A DNA stretch of 64,000 nucleotides from Prorocentrum cordatum (Eukaryota > Sar > Dinophyceae > Prorocentrales > Prorocentraceae). Below are positions 63,042-64,000 of the stretch, piece by piece. The position numbers and the translations under genes are program-made. Position 1 is the stretch's first letter, and each line of letters begins with the position of its first letter. Where the stretch lies: positions 106,001 to 170,000 of the forward strand of contig CAUYUJ010014258.1 of NCBI GenBank assembly GCA_963575745.1, given 5' to 3'. The notes under the pieces were generated by a model. That model worked only from the letters and a program-made list of their open reading frames with translations. It did no database searches and was not told the origin of the DNA.

Positions 63042-63391
63042 TACAGTCGAGACTGATTCGTAGGCGGACCCTGCCAAATCGAGGGTACCCTTGTGTCCTG
63101 AGCTCCGCCACCCATGCCTTTTTCTTACGTTCCTATGGCAGTGTGGCCCTCGGAAGGATCTTCTGTCGTCGTCTCGCGTGCCCTCTCCAATCAGCGGGCG
63201 AAGAACGGTATAAGATAAACTTTTTCGCTGTCGGGGCGCCTGTCCCTGGGCGGCTGGAAAGTTTATATACCCCTACGGTGCCACCGCAAGCGTAGAAACT
63301 TTCCAGCCGCCCCGGGACAGGCGCCCCCGACAGCGAAAAACAAATATTTTATACCGTTCTTCGCCCGTCAATCCAATCAACCCCGACTGTA
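63042..63391 (+). mobile_element. MITE, TACAGTCGG family B, copy split by a nested element
   Basis: The left end is TACAGTCGAGACTGATTCG and the right end AACCCCGACTGTA. The body matches 4128-4284 in order (CCTGCCAAATC, GGGTACCCTTGTGTCCTG, GTGTGGCCCTCGGAAGG). Sequence 63194-63372 is an insert within it; without the insert the element would be about 164 bp, close to the complete copy. Confidence 0.85.
63194..63372. mobile_element. Fold-back element nested in a MITE
   Basis: Arms of about 70 bases (CGGGCGAAGAACGGTATAA.. to ..GGCGGCTGGAAAGTTT) pair with few mismatches. The spacer is about 31 bases and itself holds CTACGG..CCACCG and TACCCCTA words. CCAATCA stands directly on both sides (63187-63193 and 63373-63379), a likely seven-base target duplication. 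Confidence 0.85.
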
Positions 63392-63636
63392 CCCCCAACT
63401 CTCTTCTGGCAAGACCTCCCATAGCCTGCGCCCTGCCGCAGGGCGGCAGGCTCGCCACAAGGTAGCCGGAGGCCGCCCTCGTGGAGCCGCCGCGGTGGCG
63501 GCGCGAGGCACTCGGCCACGGGGCGCCTCGCCTGCGCCCCGGGGCCGTGCGCCGAGAGGCCCACGCGCCGCTCGCCTTGCGCGCCTCAGCGCGGCCAGCC
63601 ACGCCCTGTGCCGCTTCCAGCCTGGCGCCGCCTCGA
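63392..63636. other. Unassigned GC-rich sequence between MITEs
   Basis: CTGCCGCAGGGCGGCAG is a small palindrome near 63430. No gene called. Confidence 0.4.
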
Positions 63637-63815
63637 TACAGTCGGGGCGCTGGACAAGGAACCCTTTTCGTTGGGGAGGGGCTCCGTGTTCCTTGCTTGT
63701 TTTACAGTTTGCCTTGGGTTTTCCTCAGGTCTTCCATGGGGAATCGCAGTTTAACTTACGGAGAAAAGGGGCCTCGTTCCTTATTTAGGGTTCCTTAGGT
63801 CAAGGCCCCGACTGG
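63637..63815 (+). mobile_element. MITE, TACAGTCGG family A, copy 4
   Basis: 179 bp from TACAGTCGGGGCGCTGGAC to GGCCCCGACTG, with the last TA lost. Body blocks GGGGAGGGGCTCCGTGTTCC, TTTTCCTCAGGTCTTCCAT and TTATTTAGGGTTCCTTAGG match the copy at 17838. Confidence 0.87.
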
Positions 63816-64000
63816 AGGCTTCGCGCGCACTCGGTCATCGTGTCCCCTGCCCCATGGCTTTCGTGGTCGTTCACGGCCCCAGCCTGGGGTCCTTTGGCGC
63901 CTTTCCGCGCACCGCCCCGGCGCGTTCTGGGACCTGGGCGTCCACGGTCTGCGCTCCCCCTGCCTTGTTCCCTGTCCGCCGCTTGCCTCCTGCGGCGTCG
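63816..64000. other. Unassigned end of window
   Basis: GC-rich, no feature seen. Confidence 0.4.

Overview
The window looks like GC-rich nuclear DNA of a eukaryote with a large, repeat-laden genome, most likely a dinoflagellate. The reasons are a very high density of simple repeats (GGA/TCC, GAT, GTC, GT, TACA, CAC), the lack of any long intact gene, decayed LINE-type reverse transcriptase and DIRS/Crypton-type tyrosine recombinase genes, and five copies of a ~150 bp intron-like repeat with GA...AG ends, a non-canonical intron end known in dinoflagellates. No spliced-leader relic, rRNA, tRNA, CRISPR array or bacterial operon was seen. The lineage call is inference from style of content, not from a marker gene.

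Layout. 0.5-5.5 kb: microsatellites, a ~90 bp minisatellite (2.1-3.1 kb), ACATCT and GCTAW arrays and a 12 bp ATCGAT-rich array. 4.1-6.8 kb: small inverted-repeat elements, the first intron-like repeat and the first copy of a ~310 bp dispersed repeat. 7-9.1 kb: GT tracts. 9.4-12.5 kb: a possible minus-strand exon, CTTGGGG-type degenerate repeats, a TCC tract, a miniature inverted-repeat element (MITE) and an unknown open frame. 13.0-14.0 kb: the one AT-rich island, a decayed trinucleotide array. 14.4-14.75 kb: an 82 bp satellite that recurs at 46.6-47.4 kb. 15.5-17.1 kb: broken tyrosine recombinase gene carrying two intron-like repeats and a partial exon duplication. 17.3-29 kb: more MITEs, long GAT, TACA, TCC and GGA tracts and a small exon-like piece at 25 kb. 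30.3-31.8 kb: broken LINE-type reverse transcriptase. 32-36 kb: the most protein-like non-repeat DNA, with one frame apparently broken at a C8 run. 37-43 kb: CAC, GAT, TCC and CTTGGGG arrays and an isolated 182 bp MITE with ~33 bp inverted ends. 43.1-45.1 and 55.4-59.0 kb: a modular higher-order repeat with inverted and direct arrangements. 46.1-49.3 kb: two ankyrin-like pieces, one on each strand. 50-55.4 kb: CTTGGGG, GTC and GAGCCC arrays. 59-61.5 kb: TATATG arrays, a 73 bp tandem repeat and the second copy of the ~310 bp repeat. 63.0-63.8 kb: two MITEs, one split by a nested fold-back element.

The coding content is mostly remnants. Mobile-element sequences (LINE reverse transcriptase, tyrosine recombinase, TA-flanked MITEs, fold-backs, intron-like repeats) and slippage-prone arrays explain most of the window. 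Nothing here reads as a complete working pathway. The best leads are the intron-like repeat family, the two MITE families sharing a TACAGTCGG end, and the modular repeat in which GTC expansion seems to have replaced one module.
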